Shown here: positions 9,866 to 18,330 of the stretch, in pieces | How positions within the stretch are numbered: position 1 is the stretch's first letter | Layout: every line of letters begins with the position of its first letter | NCBI RefSeq assembly: GCF_001751365.1 | Contig: NZ_LJGT01000038.1 | Span: 1 to 50,371 of the forward strand | Length of the DNA stretch: 50,371 bases | Source of the DNA: Streptomyces abyssalis | Lineage (GTDB): Bacteria; Actinomycetota; Actinomycetes; Streptomycetales; Streptomycetaceae | Direction of reading: 5' to 3' | Program-made: the position numbers and the translations under genes | Notes under the pieces: generated by a model | Seen by the model: only the letters and a program-made list of their open reading frames with translations | Databases searched by the model: none | What the model was told of the DNA's origin: nothing

Positions 9866-10849
9866 ATGGCGCAGGGGTTCACGGAGATCGGTGCGCTTCT
9901 TCGCTCGCTGCGGCTGGCCACCGGGTTACCTTCGGCCGCTGCGGCGGCACACCGTTCGCTGCCCGAGCTCACCGAGGCGTACGAGCGGGTCGTCGCCCCC
10001 TTCCTGACCGAGACCCTCACCGACCCGCGCGAGCTCGAACGGGCCGAGACGTCACTGCGCGCGATGAGCGTGAAGTTCGGCCTGGCCGTGCTCGCCTACG
10101 CCCGCCTGACCGGGCGCGCGCCCCGGCCGGACGTCGCCGTCCTGGCCGGAGGAGTCACCCGGCTCTACGACGACATCATCGACGGCGGCGGCGACCCCTC
10201 GGCCGACGCCCGCCTCGCCGACCTGCTGGGCAACCGCCCCTTCACGGCGGGCACGGAGGCCGAACTGCTCCTCGGGCGGCTGGTGTACGAGATCGAGCGA
10301 AGACTCGGCCACACCCCCGACGAGTCCCTGCTCACGGCGCTCGTCTCGCTGCATGAACACCAGGTCCTCTCCCGACGCCAGCGCGAAGCGGACGTCCCCG
10401 TCGACGTGCTGGAGAAGATCACCAGCGGCAAGGGCAGGGCGGCCAACCTGATCCTGTGCGGCATCGTCCATCCCGGCCTGGACTCCGCCGAGCGGGAGCT
10501 CGCCATGGACCTGGGCGAGGCCCTGCAGTCCCTCGACGACTACATGGACGCCGACCTCGACCGGGCCCACGGCGTGACCACCCTCGCCACCCTCGGCGTG
10601 AGCACGCTGCCGCAGATCGCGCAGCGGCTGCGTGCCATCAGGCCGCGGCTGGTGGCGTGTTACGGGCGCCGGCTCGCCGGACCGTACTGCGGGATGCTCT
10701 ACTTCCTGCTTCTCAAGTCGTGGGTCGGCCGCAGGCTTCCCGTCTTCGGCCGGCTGGCGAGCCGCCCCGCCCGTAACTCCGCCGTGCTGGCCTTCCTCTC
10801 CCGCGGCGCCGACGCGCTCCCGCCGTCCGGACCGGGGAGCCGGCCATGA
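9866..10849 (+). CDS. Class I isoprenoid-synthase-fold protein
   Basis: All-helical protein of 327 aa with the two Asp-rich metal motifs of class I (trans) prenyltransferases and terpene synthases. The first is YDDIID at residues 101-106. The second is DDYMDADLDR at 224-233, preceded by a basic EKITSGKGR segment (about 183-191) like the third-helix Lys region. The family uses Mg-bound allylic diphosphates, but this is not an obvious GGPP or squalene synthase. The C-terminal 70 residues contain a hydrophobic patch (CGMLYFLLLKSWVG), so it may associate with membrane. ATG 9866 follows GAGGGGGA. Its stop overlaps the start of the NACHT gene by four bases (ATGA). No terpene cyclase, carotenoid or hopanoid gene lies nearby. 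Confidence 0.75.
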   Translation: MAQGFTEIGALLRSLRLATGLPSAAAAAHRSLPELTEAYERVVAPFLTETLTDPRELERAETSLRAMSVKFGLAVLAYARLTGRAPRPDVAVLAGGVTRLYDDIIDGGGDPSADARLADLLGNRPFTAGTEAELLLGRLVYEIERRLGHTPDESLLTALVSLHEHQVLSRRQREADVPVDVLEKITSGKGRAANLILCGIVHPGLDSAERELAMDLGEALQSLDDYMDADLDRAHGVTTLATLGVSTLPQIAQRLRAIRPRLVACYGRRLAGPYCGMLYFLLLKSWVGRRLPVFGRLASRPARNSAVLAFLSRGADALPPSGPGSRP

Positions 10850-12927
10850 GGACCCGGGATGCGCTCAGACGGGTGGCCTGGGCGGGCCTGGGCGCACTTC
10901 TGGTGGCCACGGTCGGCATGGCCGTCCGGGGTGTCATGAACGGCGATCTGAAGGTGCTGGACGTGTGGGCCGCCTTCGTCCCCGTCGCGGTCGCCATCGG
11001 CGGTATCGCCATGACCGTGCTGCAGGCCGGCCGCCGTACGCCCGCCACGCCGGAGGAGGCGGTGGCGGCGCTGGCGCGGAAGGTCGCCAGGGACTGGCGG
11101 GAGGAGAGCCGTCACCGCGGCCTCTTCGCGGAGCGCCGGATGGCGGTGCGATGGCGGCGACGGCCCGGTTCGGAGCGGGTCTCGCGGCTGGCCGCCGAAC
11201 TGCCCGGCGAGGGCGTACTGAATCAGCTGACGGAGACCTTCGCCCGGCATGCCCGCGCGGGCAGTCTGTCCCGGCTGGTGGTGACGGGGGAACCGGGAGC
11301 CGGCAAGACGGCGGTCTGCGTACTGACCACGTTGGAGCTCGCCGAACCGGCCGGCCCGGCCGTTCCTGTGCTCTTCCGGCTCTCCTCCTGGGACCCGGCG
11401 CGTCCGCTCACGGAGTGGATGACGGACGAGCTCACCACCGACTACCCGGCCCTCGCCGACCGGACGCGCAGCCACGAGATCGCCGGCGAGCTGGTCCAGC
11501 ACCACGTACTTCCCGTTCTCGACGGTCTGGACGAGGTCTGCGACCCGGCCGCCGCACTGCGGCGTATCGAGGACGAACTGGAGGGCCGGTCCCTCATCCT
11601 GACCTGCCGCACCGCCGACTTCGACCGGCTGGACGCCGGCGCGGTGCTGAGCGAGGCGTTCGTCGTACGGCTGCAGCCGCTGCGTGCCGACGAGGCGCGC
11701 GGGGTCCTGGAGACCGCGTGCACCGGGCCGGACCTGGAGCCGCTGGCCGCGGCCCTGGACTCGCGTCCCGGCGGTTCGCTGGCGCAGGCGCTGGAGACGC
11801 CGTTCATGCTCTCCCTGCTCGTGGCGCGCGGCGGTTCGCTGCCCGGAGAGCTGCTCTCGGCCACCGGGCCGGGAGCCGGGGAGCGGATCAAACAGCATCT
11901 GCTGGGGGCCTTCGTCGCCCGCGCCTACCGGCTCGGTGACGTCGACGCGGACGAGGCCCGCCGCCATCTGGCCTTCCTCGCCCGGAACGTCGATCCCGCC
12001 ACGGGCAGACTGGCCTGGTGGCAGCTGCACCGGGCCGTGCCCCGGTGGGTGTTCCTGGCGGTGGCCCTGGGCAGTTCGGCGATCGGCTGCTCGGCTGCGG
12101 CGATCGCGCTGTTCTCCCTCTTCGGACGGCCGCTCATGGGCCTGTGGATCGGGCTGGGCGCCGCGCTGGTCGGCGCACCTGTGGTGGAACTGGTGCCGCA
12201 GGACGACCCGCGCCGCGCCAAGCCCCGGCTCCGGTCCGTACGGCCGCCGTCCTCGCACGCACTGCAGCGGGTACTCGGCTTCGGAGCGGTGGGCGCCGCC
12301 GCGTGCGCGGTGATCGTCTGGTTCCTTTACGAGAAACCCCAGTACGCCGTGATCGGTGGTGTGCTGAGCGGCATCACGTACGCCGCCGCGCGCTACTTCA
12401 GCGAGCCCAGCGACCCGGTGGAGGCCGTCACCCCGGTCACCCTGCTGCGCTCCGACCGCTCGGCGGTGCTCTACGCCTGGCTGGCCGGAGCCGTGGCCGG
12501 GGCACTCACCGGGGCCTACCTCGGTGCGTCCATCAAGGACGGGCGGCGCACTCCGCAGCTCGACGACGTCACCCTGATCGACCAACTGCCCACCGCCGTC
12601 GAGGCCTTGATGGGGGCCGCCGCCGGTGCGCTGCTCAGCGCCACAGGGCTCGGGCTGATGGCGATCGGGTCCAGCTCCTGGGGGCGGTTCGTGGCCACCC
12701 GCGGCTGGCTGGCCGTACGCGGGCACACGCCGCGGCGGCTGATGGCGTTCGTGGAGGACGCGCGGGAGCGGGGGGTGCTGCGGCAGATGAACGGCTACTA
12801 CGAGTTCCGTCACCGGCTGCTTCAGCGTCACCTGGCCGAGCCGGAGCGGGCCGGCTCCTCTGCCCTCTCCGCAGACGGCACCTGCCCGGACCGCGACCGG
12901 GCCCGCCCGGCGGGCCGTTCAGCGTGA
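10846..12927 (+). CDS. Membrane NACHT-domain NTPase
   Basis: STAND-class NTPase, 693 aa. Two predicted membrane helices lie at residues 12-30 and 41-59. A NACHT module follows with Walker A GEPGAGKT (148-155), Walker B VLPVLDGLDEV (221-231) and a sensor-like LILTCRTADFDRL (250-262). A winged-helix-like region carries ETPFMLSLL (317-325). About six further hydrophobic segments follow (401-425, 430-449, 476-494, 498-515, 540-561, 586-607). The C-terminal motif YYEFRHRLLQRHLA is common to actinobacterial NACHT proteins. NACHT proteins act as ligand-triggered oligomerising switches, some in phage defence. Coupled by ATGA to the isoprenoid-fold gene. Its 3' end overlaps the convergent LuxR gene by nine bases. 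Confidence 0.87.
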   Translation: MRTRDALRRVAWAGLGALLVATVGMAVRGVMNGDLKVLDVWAAFVPVAVAIGGIAMTVLQAGRRTPATPEEAVAALARKVARDWREESRHRGLFAERRMAVRWRRRPGSERVSRLAAELPGEGVLNQLTETFARHARAGSLSRLVVTGEPGAGKTAVCVLTTLELAEPAGPAVPVLFRLSSWDPARPLTEWMTDELTTDYPALADRTRSHEIAGELVQHHVLPVLDGLDEVCDPAAALRRIEDELEGRSLILTCRTADFDRLDAGAVLSEAFVVRLQPLRADEARGVLETACTGPDLEPLAAALDSRPGGSLAQALETPFMLSLLVARGGSLPGELLSATGPGAGERIKQHLLGAFVARAYRLGDVDADEARRHLAFLARNVDPATGRLAWWQLHRAVPRWVFLAVALGSSAIGCSAAAIALFSLFGRPLMGLWIGLGAALVGAPVVELVPQDDPRRAKPRLRSVRPPSSHALQRVLGFGAVGAAACAVIVWFLYEKPQYAVIGGVLSGITYAAARYFSEPSDPVEAVTPVTLLRSDRSAVLYAWLAGAVAGALTGAYLGASIKDGRRTPQLDDVTLIDQLPTAVEALMGAAAGALLSATGLGLMAIGSSSWGRFVATRGWLAVRGHTPRRLMAFVEDARERGVLRQMNGYYEFRHRLLQRHLAEPERAGSSALSADGTCPDRDRARPAGRSA

Positions 12928-13914
12928 CGCGCTCGGCTCCAGGTCGACGGGGCCGACCCCCGCGCGGCGGGCCAGCGCGACCGCGGCGAGCGTCGAGTGG
13001 ACGCCGAGTTTGCCGAGCACGTTCTGCATGTGCGTACGGACGGTGTGGGGCGATAGATACAGCCGTTCCGCGACCGCCTTGCGGCCCAGCCCGGCGACCA
13101 TGCAGCGCAGCACCTCCCGCTCCCTCGGCGTCAGCGACTCCACGAGGCGCTCGCTCTCCGTGCGGTGCTTGCGGGAGGCGGTCAGCTCCTTCAGTACGCC
13201 GGTCAGCAGCGCGGGCGGCAGATGCGTCTCGTCCTTCAGCACCCCGCGGATGACCTGCAGCAGCCGTGAGAGCGAGCAGTCCTTCGCGACCCAGCCGCCG
13301 GCGCCGGCCTGCAGGGCCGACGCGGCCTGCCGCGGGTCGTCACGCTCGGCGAGCACCACGGTGCGCACGGCGGGGTGTTCGCTGCGCACCCGGCCGACGA
13401 GCGGAATGCCGCCGGGATTCGAGCCCGCCTCGGACGGTGCCGCCTTGCCGCCGGACGGTGCGGCGGCACTCTGGCCGCCGGAGAGCCGGAGGGGGGCACC
13501 GGCACCCGAAGTGGGGTCCACCGTGGGCCCGTTGGGGCCGCCGCCGGGCGGAACGGAGGCCGGCAGCGCCCAGTTGGCGCCGTTCGGCGCGGCGGGGACG
13601 GAGCTCTGAGCGGCCGCACCCGCGCCGGGCGCCGTCGCCTGCGCCGCTGCGGCTGCCGGTGCGGTGGGTGTGGTGGGTGCCGTCGGTGCGGTTGCCGGTG
13701 CGGGTGGTGCCGGAGCCGGCGCCGAGAGGTCCGCGTCGACGAGCAGCACGTCGAAACGGCGGCCGTCGGCGGCGGCCCGTTCCAGGCAGCGCAGGGCGGC
13801 CTGCGCGCTGCCGGCCGCGGCCACCTCGACGTCCTGCTCGGCCGCGAGTGCAGCGGCCAGGGACTCAGCGAAGATGCGGTGGTCGTCGACCACCAGCACA
13901 CGGATTCGTTGCAT
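12919..13914 (-). CDS. LuxR-type response regulator with split receiver
   Basis: NarL/LuxR-type regulator of 331 aa, started at ATG 13914 with AGGGGG in place, not at the upstream in-frame 14124. The receiver begins normally (VLVVDDHRIFAESL, acidic pair D10-D11; phosphoacceptor D60 in DVLLVDAD). It is then interrupted by about 105 residues rich in Ala, Pro and Thr (64-168). It resumes with IPLVGRVRSEHPAVRTVVLAE, and the conserved Lys is K211. The C-terminal HTH covers about 260-325, with LTPREREVLR and LSPHTVRTHMQNVLGKLGV. No histidine kinase is adjacent. The insertion sits beside the phosphorylation site, so phosphorylation may be altered. It is convergent with the NACHT gene. Confidence 0.88.
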   Translation of the reverse strand: MQRIRVLVVDDHRIFAESLAAALAAEQDVEVAAAGSAQAALRCLERAAADGRRFDVLLVDADLSAPAPAPPAPATAPTAPTTPTAPAAAAAQATAPGAGAAAQSSVPAAPNGANWALPASVPPGGGPNGPTVDPTSGAGAPLRLSGGQSAAAPSGGKAAPSEAGSNPGGIPLVGRVRSEHPAVRTVVLAERDDPRQAASALQAGAGGWVAKDCSLSRLLQVIRGVLKDETHLPPALLTGVLKELTASRKHRTESERLVESLTPREREVLRCMVAGLGRKAVAERLYLSPHTVRTHMQNVLGKLGVHSTLAAVALARRAGVGPVDLEPSASR

Positions 13915-14215
13915 GGCGCCCCCTGGCAGTGCGGGTACGTCACCTCCGTGGCGGAGGGAAGAGATGCGCGTGCCGGGGGTCCCCCGCCCCGCAGGGCCCC
14001 CTCCCACACCGAAGGTCGTGTCGTTGGGAGGACACTGCCGCGCCCCTTGCCGGCCCGCCGGCAACACCGCGGCCCCGGCGTGGCCTGACCGGCCGCCCCG
14101 CCCCTGACTGGCACCGGCCCCCACCGGTGCAATGCGTACGACTCAGAGTAATGCCGCGAGATGACAACGGAAACCGATTGGCGAAACTGCTTGCGCATGG
14201 CGTGAACTGAGCGAC
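13915..14215. other. Divergent spacer with two inverted repeats
   Basis: No gene seen. The spacer holds the perfect dyad TTGCCGGC-CC-GCCGGCAA at 14047-14064 and a seven-base-pair inverted repeat GCACCGG/CCGGTGC at 14111-14130. It ends in a comparatively A+T-rich stretch before the GNAT gene. Either dyad could be an operator for the LuxR gene or the GNAT gene. Confidence 0.55.
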
Positions 14216-14683
14216 ATGTTCCACATCGACGCACACGCCGACGAGGCCGGACTCCCCCTGCGCCTCCGGCCAGGGGGTGCCCCCAGTCTCGTGCACGAAA
14301 GGCTCAGGGAATCCAATTCCCGCAGCTCACGGGTGATGCGTGAACTGCGTGGCACACCTGCGGATTCCGAAGTGCCCGTCGAGGTCTACGCGTTCGAGGG
14401 CGAGCGGCTCGCGGGCGGCGTCGTCGGTCATGCCTGGGCCCACTGGCTGCACGTCGAACTGCTGTGGGTGGACGGCGAATTGCGCGGCTCGGGGCTGGGG
14501 TCCCGACTGCTGGCCACAGCCGAGGAGCAGGCCCGTGAAAAGCACGGCTGTGTCGGCTCGCGCGTCGAGACCTTCGACTTCCAGGCTTCCGGCTTCTACG
14601 CGAAGCAGGGCTACACCCTCATCGGCACGGTCGAGGACTACCCGCCGGGCTCCTCCGACCACCTCTTCGTCAAGTGCCTGTGA
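14216..14683 (+). CDS. GNAT-family N-acetyltransferase
   Basis: Acetyl-CoA-dependent acyltransferase of 155 aa. The GNAT core is visible: VEVYAFEGERLAGGVVGH (beta2-beta3), LHVELLWVDGELRGSGLGSRLL with the pyrophosphate-binding RGSGLGS (motif A, about residues 91-97), AEEQAREKHGC, and the C-terminal FQASGFYAKQGYTLIGTVEDYP. The substrate is not predictable. Residues about 12-33 come from a palindromic DNA repeat (14252-14286) and look like an in-frame insertion near the N terminus, so the true ancestral start may have been elsewhere. Only a weak ribosome-binding site precedes ATG 14216. The 3' end overlaps convergent galK by 14 bases. Confidence 0.87.
   Translation: MFHIDAHADEAGLPLRLRPGGAPSLVHERLRESNSRSSRVMRELRGTPADSEVPVEVYAFEGERLAGGVVGHAWAHWLHVELLWVDGELRGSGLGSRLLATAEEQAREKHGCVGSRVETFDFQASGFYAKQGYTLIGTVEDYPPGSSDHLFVKCL
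14252..14286. repeat. Palindromic GTGCCCCC-type repeat inside GNAT gene
   Basis: CTCCCCCTG and CAGGGGG form an inverted repeat around a ten-base loop, followed by GTGCCCCCAG. I recall similar short palindromes being dispersed in Streptomyces genomes. It falls within the first 35 codons of the acetyltransferase gene. Confidence 0.45.
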
Positions 14684-15908
14684 TCCCGTCCGTGATCCGC
14701 CGCGCACCCGGCCCCGGTACGGCCTCGAAGACGCGCGGAGCCCGGTACCCGGCCGCCGCGAAGGCCTCACCGACCGCCTTCGCAACGGATTCCGCGGCCT
14801 CCGCCCGTACGAGCACGATCGCGGAGCCGCCGAATCCGCCGCCCGTCATGCGTGCGCCCAGAGCGCCGCTCGCGGTCGACGCCTGGACGACCAGGTCGAG
14901 TTCGGCACAGGAGACGGCGAAGTCGTCGCGCAGCGAGGCGTGTCCCTCGGTCAGTACGGGTCCGATGGCCTGCGTCTCCCCCGCGTCCAGGAGGCGGACG
15001 GTGCGGGCGACGCGCTCGTTCTCGGTGACCACGTGCCGTACCAGCGGCCGCAGCGCCTCGTCCTCGACGCTCCGCAGCGCGGCTGCCAGTTCGCCGTACG
15101 CGACGTCGCGCAGGGCCCCGACGCCCAGCGCGGCGGCGGCCGCCTCGCAGCCCGCGCGGCGTTCGGCGTAGGCGCCGTCGCCCAGGGCGTGTTTGACGCG
15201 GGTGTCGACGACCAGCAGCCGCAGCCCCCGCGCCGCCAGGTCGAAGGGGATCTGCCTGCGCGTGAGGTCCCGGGTGTCCAGATACAGCGCGTGCCCGGAG
15301 GTGCAGCAGGCGGACGCCATCTGGTCCATCACGCCGCACGGGACGCCCGCGAAGTCGTTCTCCGCACGCCGGCACAGCTCGGCCAGGCGGTCCGGGGCGA
15401 GGCCGAGCCCGTACAGCCCGTCGAGGGCTACGGCGGTGGCGACCTCCAGCGCGGCGGACGAGGACAGGCCGGCACCGGTCGGCACGCTGCTCTCGAAGTG
15501 CAGGTCCGCGCCGCCCACTTGGTGCCCGGCACCGCGCAGCGCCCAGACGACGCCCGCCGGGTAGGCGGCCCAGCCGCCGCGGTCGCCGGATGCGCCCTGC
15601 GGGGCGAGACCGTCCAGCTGCAGCTCGGTGACGCCCCCGGGGACGCCGGCCGAATGCAGCCGCAGTACGCCGTCGTCGCGGCGGGCGGCCGCCACACGGC
15701 AGGTGTGCGGGAGTGCGAGCGGCATGACGAAGCCGTCGTTGTAGTCGGTGTGTTCACCGATCAGGTTGACGCGCCCCGGCGCCGCCCACACCCCCTCGGG
15801 CGCCGTCCCGTACACGGCACGGAAGCCGTCCGCCACGCCGGGCTCGCCCGCTGTTCCGGGCTCGTCCGCCGTACGGGGTGTGTCCGTCATCCGGGGCTCG
15901 TCCGTCAT
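14670..15908 (-). CDS. galK: Galactokinase
   Basis: GHMP-family kinase that phosphorylates galactose at C1 with ATP, the first committed Leloir step; 412 aa. Seen: the galactokinase signature GRVNLIGEHTDYNDGFVMPL (about residues 39-58), the ATP-binding PTGAGLSSSAALE (about 137-149), and the C-terminal GARMTGGGFGGSAIVL motif. ATG 15908 overlaps the galE stop by four bases; an in-frame ATG at 15890 is an alternative. The N-terminal 25 residues (a degenerate repeat of MTDxPxTADEPG) are unlikely to matter for catalysis. It is last in galT-galE-galK and convergent with the GNAT gene. Confidence 0.96.
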   Translation of the reverse strand: MTDEPRMTDTPRTADEPGTAGEPGVADGFRAVYGTAPEGVWAAPGRVNLIGEHTDYNDGFVMPLALPHTCRVAAARRDDGVLRLHSAGVPGGVTELQLDGLAPQGASGDRGGWAAYPAGVVWALRGAGHQVGGADLHFESSVPTGAGLSSSAALEVATAVALDGLYGLGLAPDRLAELCRRAENDFAGVPCGVMDQMASACCTSGHALYLDTRDLTRRQIPFDLAARGLRLLVVDTRVKHALGDGAYAERRAGCEAAAAALGVGALRDVAYGELAAALRSVEDEALRPLVRHVVTENERVARTVRLLDAGETQAIGPVLTEGHASLRDDFAVSCAELDLVVQASTASGALGARMTGGGFGGSAIVLVRAEAAESVAKAVGEAFAAAGYRAPRVFEAVPGPGARRITDGITGT

Positions 15909-16948
15909 TCGGCGCCGGCCGTGCCCGCGTACCGCTGGGTGAAGTCCCAGGCGTCCTGGACGATTTCGGCGAGGTCGGTACGTGAGGGGCGCCAGCCCAG
16001 CTGCTTCACGGCGCGTTCCGCGGACGCCACGAGCTGAGCCGGGTCGCCGTCGCGGCGGGGGGCCGCGGCCTCGGGCACGGGGTGGCCGGTCACCTTGCGG
16101 ACGGTCTCGACGACCTCGCGCACGGAGAAGCCGTTGCCGTTGCCCAGGTTGCAGATCAGGTGGGCTCCGCCGGCCACCTCGCCCGCGCCTTCGCCGCCGC
16201 CCGTCATCGCGGCCATGGCGAGAAGATGGGCCTCCGCGAGGTCCGCGACGTGGATGTAGTCCCGTACGCAGGTGCCGTCGGGCGTCGGATAGTCGTCGCC
16301 GAAGACGGAGACGGCGTCGCGGCGGCCCTGCGCGACCTGGAGCACGATCGGGATCAGATGCGACTCGGGGTCGTGCCGCTCGCCGTAACGCCCGTACGCA
16401 CCGGCGACGTTGAAGTACCGCAGCGATACGGCGGCCAGCCCGTGCGCCCGGCATTCGCCGCCGATCATGTGGTCGACGGCGAGCTTGGAGGCGCCGTAGG
16501 GGTTGGTCGGGGCCTCGGACGCGTCCTCGTGGATGGGCGTGGTCAGCGGCTCACCGTAGGTGGCGGCCGTCGAGGAGAAGACGAGCCTGCGTACGCCGGC
16601 CTCGCGCATGGCGTCCAGCAGCTCGATGCTGCCGCCGACGTTGTTGCGCCAGTACTTGCCGGGATCCTGCACGGACTCGCCGACCTGGGAGTGGGCCGCG
16701 AAGTGCAGCACGCCGTCGTACGAGGAGTCCAGGACACGCCTCGCGTCCTGAAGCCGTCCCTCGACGAACGCGGCACCCTCGGGGACCGCGCCGCGGAAGC
16801 CGGTGGAGAGGTCGTCGAGCACGGTGACGGAGTGCCCGGCCTCGACCAGATGGGCGGCGACGACGCTTCCGATGTATCCGGCGCCGCCTGTGACCAGGTA
16901 CTTACCGGTGTGTGCTGAGGGGGAGAACCCCCGGGGGCTGGCAGTCAC
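15905..16948 (-). CDS. galE: UDP-glucose 4-epimerase
   Basis: NAD-dependent extended SDR interconverting UDP-galactose and UDP-glucose; 347 aa. Seen: TGGAGYIGS (about residue 20), VLDDLSTG, LHFAAHSQVGESV, the catalytic SSTAATYG and YGASK, and a C-terminal region with GWRPSRTDLAEIVQDAW. The GTG start at 16948 lies 47 bases inside the end of galT, and no other start codon is available before the cofactor loop. GAGAGG precedes it. Tight overlap on both sides supports one galTEK transcript. It also supplies UDP-galactose for glycan synthesis when galactose is absent. Confidence 0.96.
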   Translation of the reverse strand: MTASPRGFSPSAHTGKYLVTGGAGYIGSVVAAHLVEAGHSVTVLDDLSTGFRGAVPEGAAFVEGRLQDARRVLDSSYDGVLHFAAHSQVGESVQDPGKYWRNNVGGSIELLDAMREAGVRRLVFSSTAATYGEPLTTPIHEDASEAPTNPYGASKLAVDHMIGGECRAHGLAAVSLRYFNVAGAYGRYGERHDPESHLIPIVLQVAQGRRDAVSVFGDDYPTPDGTCVRDYIHVADLAEAHLLAMAAMTGGGEGAGEVAGGAHLICNLGNGNGFSVREVVETVRKVTGHPVPEAAAPRRDGDPAQLVASAERAVKQLGWRPSRTDLAEIVQDAWDFTQRYAGTAGAE

Positions 16949-18092
16949 TCGCTACCTCTCGCAGTCGCTCGGCCGCGCGCTCCGGCGGCACATCGTTGAT
17001 GAACACGTTCATCCCGGATTCGGAACCCGCGAGGAACTTCAGTTTGCCGGAAGTCCGTCGGACGGTGAAAAGCTCAAGGTGGAGTGCGAAGTCCTCGCGG
17101 GCCGCGGACGCCGCCGCACCGTCCCCCGTGCCGCCGGTCCGCTGCCCGCGCGCGGGCAGCGTGAACGGGGCCTGGTGCCAGGCGGCTATGTACGGGGTGG
17201 GCGGCTCGTCAGGGCCGAAGACCCGGTCGAAGCGGCGCAGTACCTCCAGATAGACACCCGGGAAGTCCGCCCGGGCCTCCTCGCTCAGCGCCGGCAGATC
17301 CGGAACGCGCTCCCGCGGATACAGGTGCACCTCGTACGGCCAGTGCGCGGCGTGCGGAACGAAGGCCGTCCAGTGCTCGCTCTCGCACACGATGCGCCGC
17401 CCGTCGGCAGCCTCCGCGGCGACGACGTCGTCGAAGAGGTTGCGCCCGCCGGTGCGGGCCGCGTGCCGGGCGACGGAGTCGAGCATGCGCGCGGTGCGGG
17501 GGGTGGTGAACGGATAGGCGTAGATCTGGCCGTGCGGATGCTGCAGGGTCACCCCGATCTCCGCACCGCGGTTCTCGAAGCAGAAGATCTGCTCGACGCC
17601 GGGACGCAGGGAGAGTTCGGCGGTGCGGTCGGTCCACACGTCCATCACCAGCCGGGCCTGCTCGTGCGTGAGGGACGCGAAGGAGGAGTCGTGGTCCGGT
17701 GTGAAGCAGACGACCTCGCAGCGGCCGGCGCCGGGCCGGTGCGTCAGCAGACCGGGCGGACCGGATGCGGCCTCGGGGCCCGGGCCGCCGGTGAAGGAGG
17801 GGAAGCGGTTCTCGAAGACGGCGACGTCGTAGCCGGGTTCGGGGATCTCGCTCAGATGTCCGCCGCGGGTCGGGCACAGCGGGCACGCGTCGGCGGGCGG
17901 ATGGTAGGTGCGCTCCTGCCGGTGCGCGGTGACCGCCGTCCACTCCGCGAGCAGCGGGTCGTAGCGGATCTCGGAGGCCGTCGTCGTGCCGCCCAGGGGG
18001 CGCCGGTCGACGGCGTCGCGCACGGCGTCGTCCCGCAGGTCGTAATAGATGATCTCGCGGCCGTCGGCCAGCCGGGTCGAGGTCTTCTTCAA
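16902..18092 (-). CDS. galT: Galactose-1-phosphate uridylyltransferase
   Basis: HIT-superfamily nucleotidyltransferase exchanging UMP between UDP-glucose and galactose-1-phosphate; 396 aa. Seen: N-terminal zinc-site CPLC, FENRFPSF, the catalytic HPHGQIYAYP containing the uridylylated histidine, and C-terminal HLELF with further metal or phosphate ligands. The start chosen is TTG at 18092 (LKKTSTRLADGREIIYYD), with GAGGAG nine bases upstream. A longer frame to 18179 would run across the promoter. First gene of the operon. It is preceded by a promoter-like sequence at 18139-18167. Confidence 0.95.
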   Translation of the reverse strand: MKKTSTRLADGREIIYYDLRDDAVRDAVDRRPLGGTTTASEIRYDPLLAEWTAVTAHRQERTYHPPADACPLCPTRGGHLSEIPEPGYDVAVFENRFPSFTGGPGPEAASGPPGLLTHRPGAGRCEVVCFTPDHDSSFASLTHEQARLVMDVWTDRTAELSLRPGVEQIFCFENRGAEIGVTLQHPHGQIYAYPFTTPRTARMLDSVARHAARTGGRNLFDDVVAAEAADGRRIVCESEHWTAFVPHAAHWPYEVHLYPRERVPDLPALSEEARADFPGVYLEVLRRFDRVFGPDEPPTPYIAAWHQAPFTLPARGQRTGGTGDGAAASAAREDFALHLELFTVRRTSGKLKFLAGSESGMNVFINDVPPERAAERLREVASDCQPPGVLPLSTHR

Positions 18093-18138
18093 CGGTGTCC
18101 GCTCCTCACGATCCGGCCGACTCCAGTCCAGTCTCAAC

Positions 18139-18167
18139 ATAATCACACACAAGAAATCAGAGACCAA
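18139..18167 (-). promoter_or_regulatory. Candidate gal operon promoter
   Basis: On the minus strand TTGGTC and GATTAT are spaced by 17 bases in an A+T-rich island unusual for this window, and they predict a leader of about 40 bases before the galT TTG. The same island reads TGTGTGTGATTATGTTGAGA, which could hold a regulator site. No repressor gene is adjacent. Confidence 0.45.
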
Positions 18168-18330
18168 CAGGGAGCCCAACAGGGCCGCACGGAACCCGTG
18201 GACCGCTCACAGGCGCATACCGTACACATGCGGCATCAGGGACAGGGCGAGAGCACACCGGGGCGGGAGCACACCGGGAGATGCCAGGCGGGGACGGGCA
18301 GTTCGGGGTTGGGGTTCGCGTTCCGGACTT

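Noticed and set aside
9866..10849. Terpene or carotenoid biosynthetic cluster
   Set aside because: Only one isoprenoid-fold gene is present, with no cyclase, desaturase for carotenoids, P450 or other prenyl-pathway gene beside it.
14670..16454. N-terminal extension of galK across galE
   Set aside because: The added 180 residues are Arg-rich frame shadow of galE; the galactokinase fold starts just after ATG 15908.
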